NCBI RefSeq assembly: GCF_015832195.1
Contig: NC_052018.1
Coordinates: 113,369,966-113,433,965, forward strand
From: Motacilla alba alba
Taxonomy: Eukaryota > Chordata > Aves > Passeriformes > Motacillidae
Direction of reading: 5' to 3'
Length of the DNA stretch: 64,000 bases
In this document: one piece after another, positions 63,501-64,000 of the stretch
Position numbering within the stretch: the stretch's first letter is position 1
How the letters are laid out: each line of letters begins with the position of its first letter
Notes under the pieces: generated by a model
Seen by the model: only the letters and a program-made list of their open reading frames with translations
Told to the model about the DNA's origin: nothing
Database searches by the model: none
Program-made: the position numbers and the translations under genes

Positions 63501-64000
63501 TGGCCTGCTTTGAATTTTTTTTCCTCTGCACTGAACAAAGAGGTTAATTCCACCCCAGGCCAGACCAGTCTGGGAGGGAGAGCGGCTCTCCTCCACCTCT
63601 TGGCGCCTCCCTCGGCTGCAGTTCAAGGCAGCCCCAAGAACCAGCAGCCCGCAGTGTAACGGGAGTGTTTATAAGATCTGAGGGCGTCTTGCTGGATTTT
63701 TTATAGGATGCAGGGTAGGTTTATTCTCAGTAATAGTAGTGCCATTCTCACATATTCACTGGAGCTAACTGGGACACCAGACCTCTGGTTACAACTCACA
63801 CGTTACACTGCAGGCATCAATTTCCCCAGCCAAGCCAGCTCAGCTCAGTACACTGAACCGGCCTCCTGCAGCCTTTGCCCCCTCCCTGCAATGAAACAAG
63901 CTTTTGACACTGCAGCAAGAGCCCCCAGGGACTCACTGGAGGCAACCTCTGCACCTCCTTACAGACAGAGTAAGGCTTTAGCAGCTGCAGTCAGGAGCAC
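60541..64000. other. Window end, no recognised genes
   Basis: Ordinary sequence without supported exons, RNA genes or identified repeats. Any neighbouring gene must lie beyond the window or contribute only noncoding exons here. Confidence 0.45.

Overview
This is vertebrate nuclear DNA and almost certainly a bird, perhaps a passerine. It has intron-rich genes with GT-AG splicing, GC-rich promoters, fragments of CR1 LINEs (the dominant avian retrotransposon), sparse repeats overall and short introns. There are no bacterial-type operons, phage, CRISPR arrays or recognisable tRNA/rRNA genes. Exons were joined by hand from splice signals, reading phase and remembered human proteins. No alignment was run.

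Three protein genes lie head to tail on the + strand. (1) Positions 3,450-15,545: a four-exon short-chain dehydrogenase of the BDH1 / SDR9C family (320 aa) starting in a CpG island. (2) Positions 22,259-37,672: ANKEF1, ten coding exons and 794 aa, with two ankyrin blocks around an EF-hand. (3) About 39,976-43,656: a TTLL3-like tubulin glycine ligase, at least ten very GC-rich exons separated by introns of only about 70-235 bp. Its first exon is not resolved and its long Pro-rich tail is made of tandem repeats. Phases agree at every junction of all three models, and the stops of (1) and (2) are followed by AATAAA signals.

Positions 1-3,200 and 16,400-21,900 are intergenic. From 44 to 64 kb I find no convincing coding exon. 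That stretch has one CR1 copy, two unassigned CpG islands (about 49.7-50.3 kb and 52.8-53.2 kb), and a palindromic pair of TAATTA sites at the edge of the second island. In the human order as I recall it, SNAP25 follows ANKEF1, so this side may be the upstream regulatory landscape of a neighbouring gene. That is inference.

Functionally, the ANKEF1 and TTLL3-like genes suggest a small cilia/flagella neighbourhood: TTLL3 enzymes glycylate axonemal tubulin, and ANKEF1 has an RFX X-box-like site 13 bp before its ATG. The SDR gene is metabolically unrelated. The most unusual features are two GC-rich minisatellites bracketing ANKEF1 exon 1, a repeat-built coding tail in the TTLL3-like gene, and duplicated 5' splice sites in the SDR gene. 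I found no clear wholly new system.
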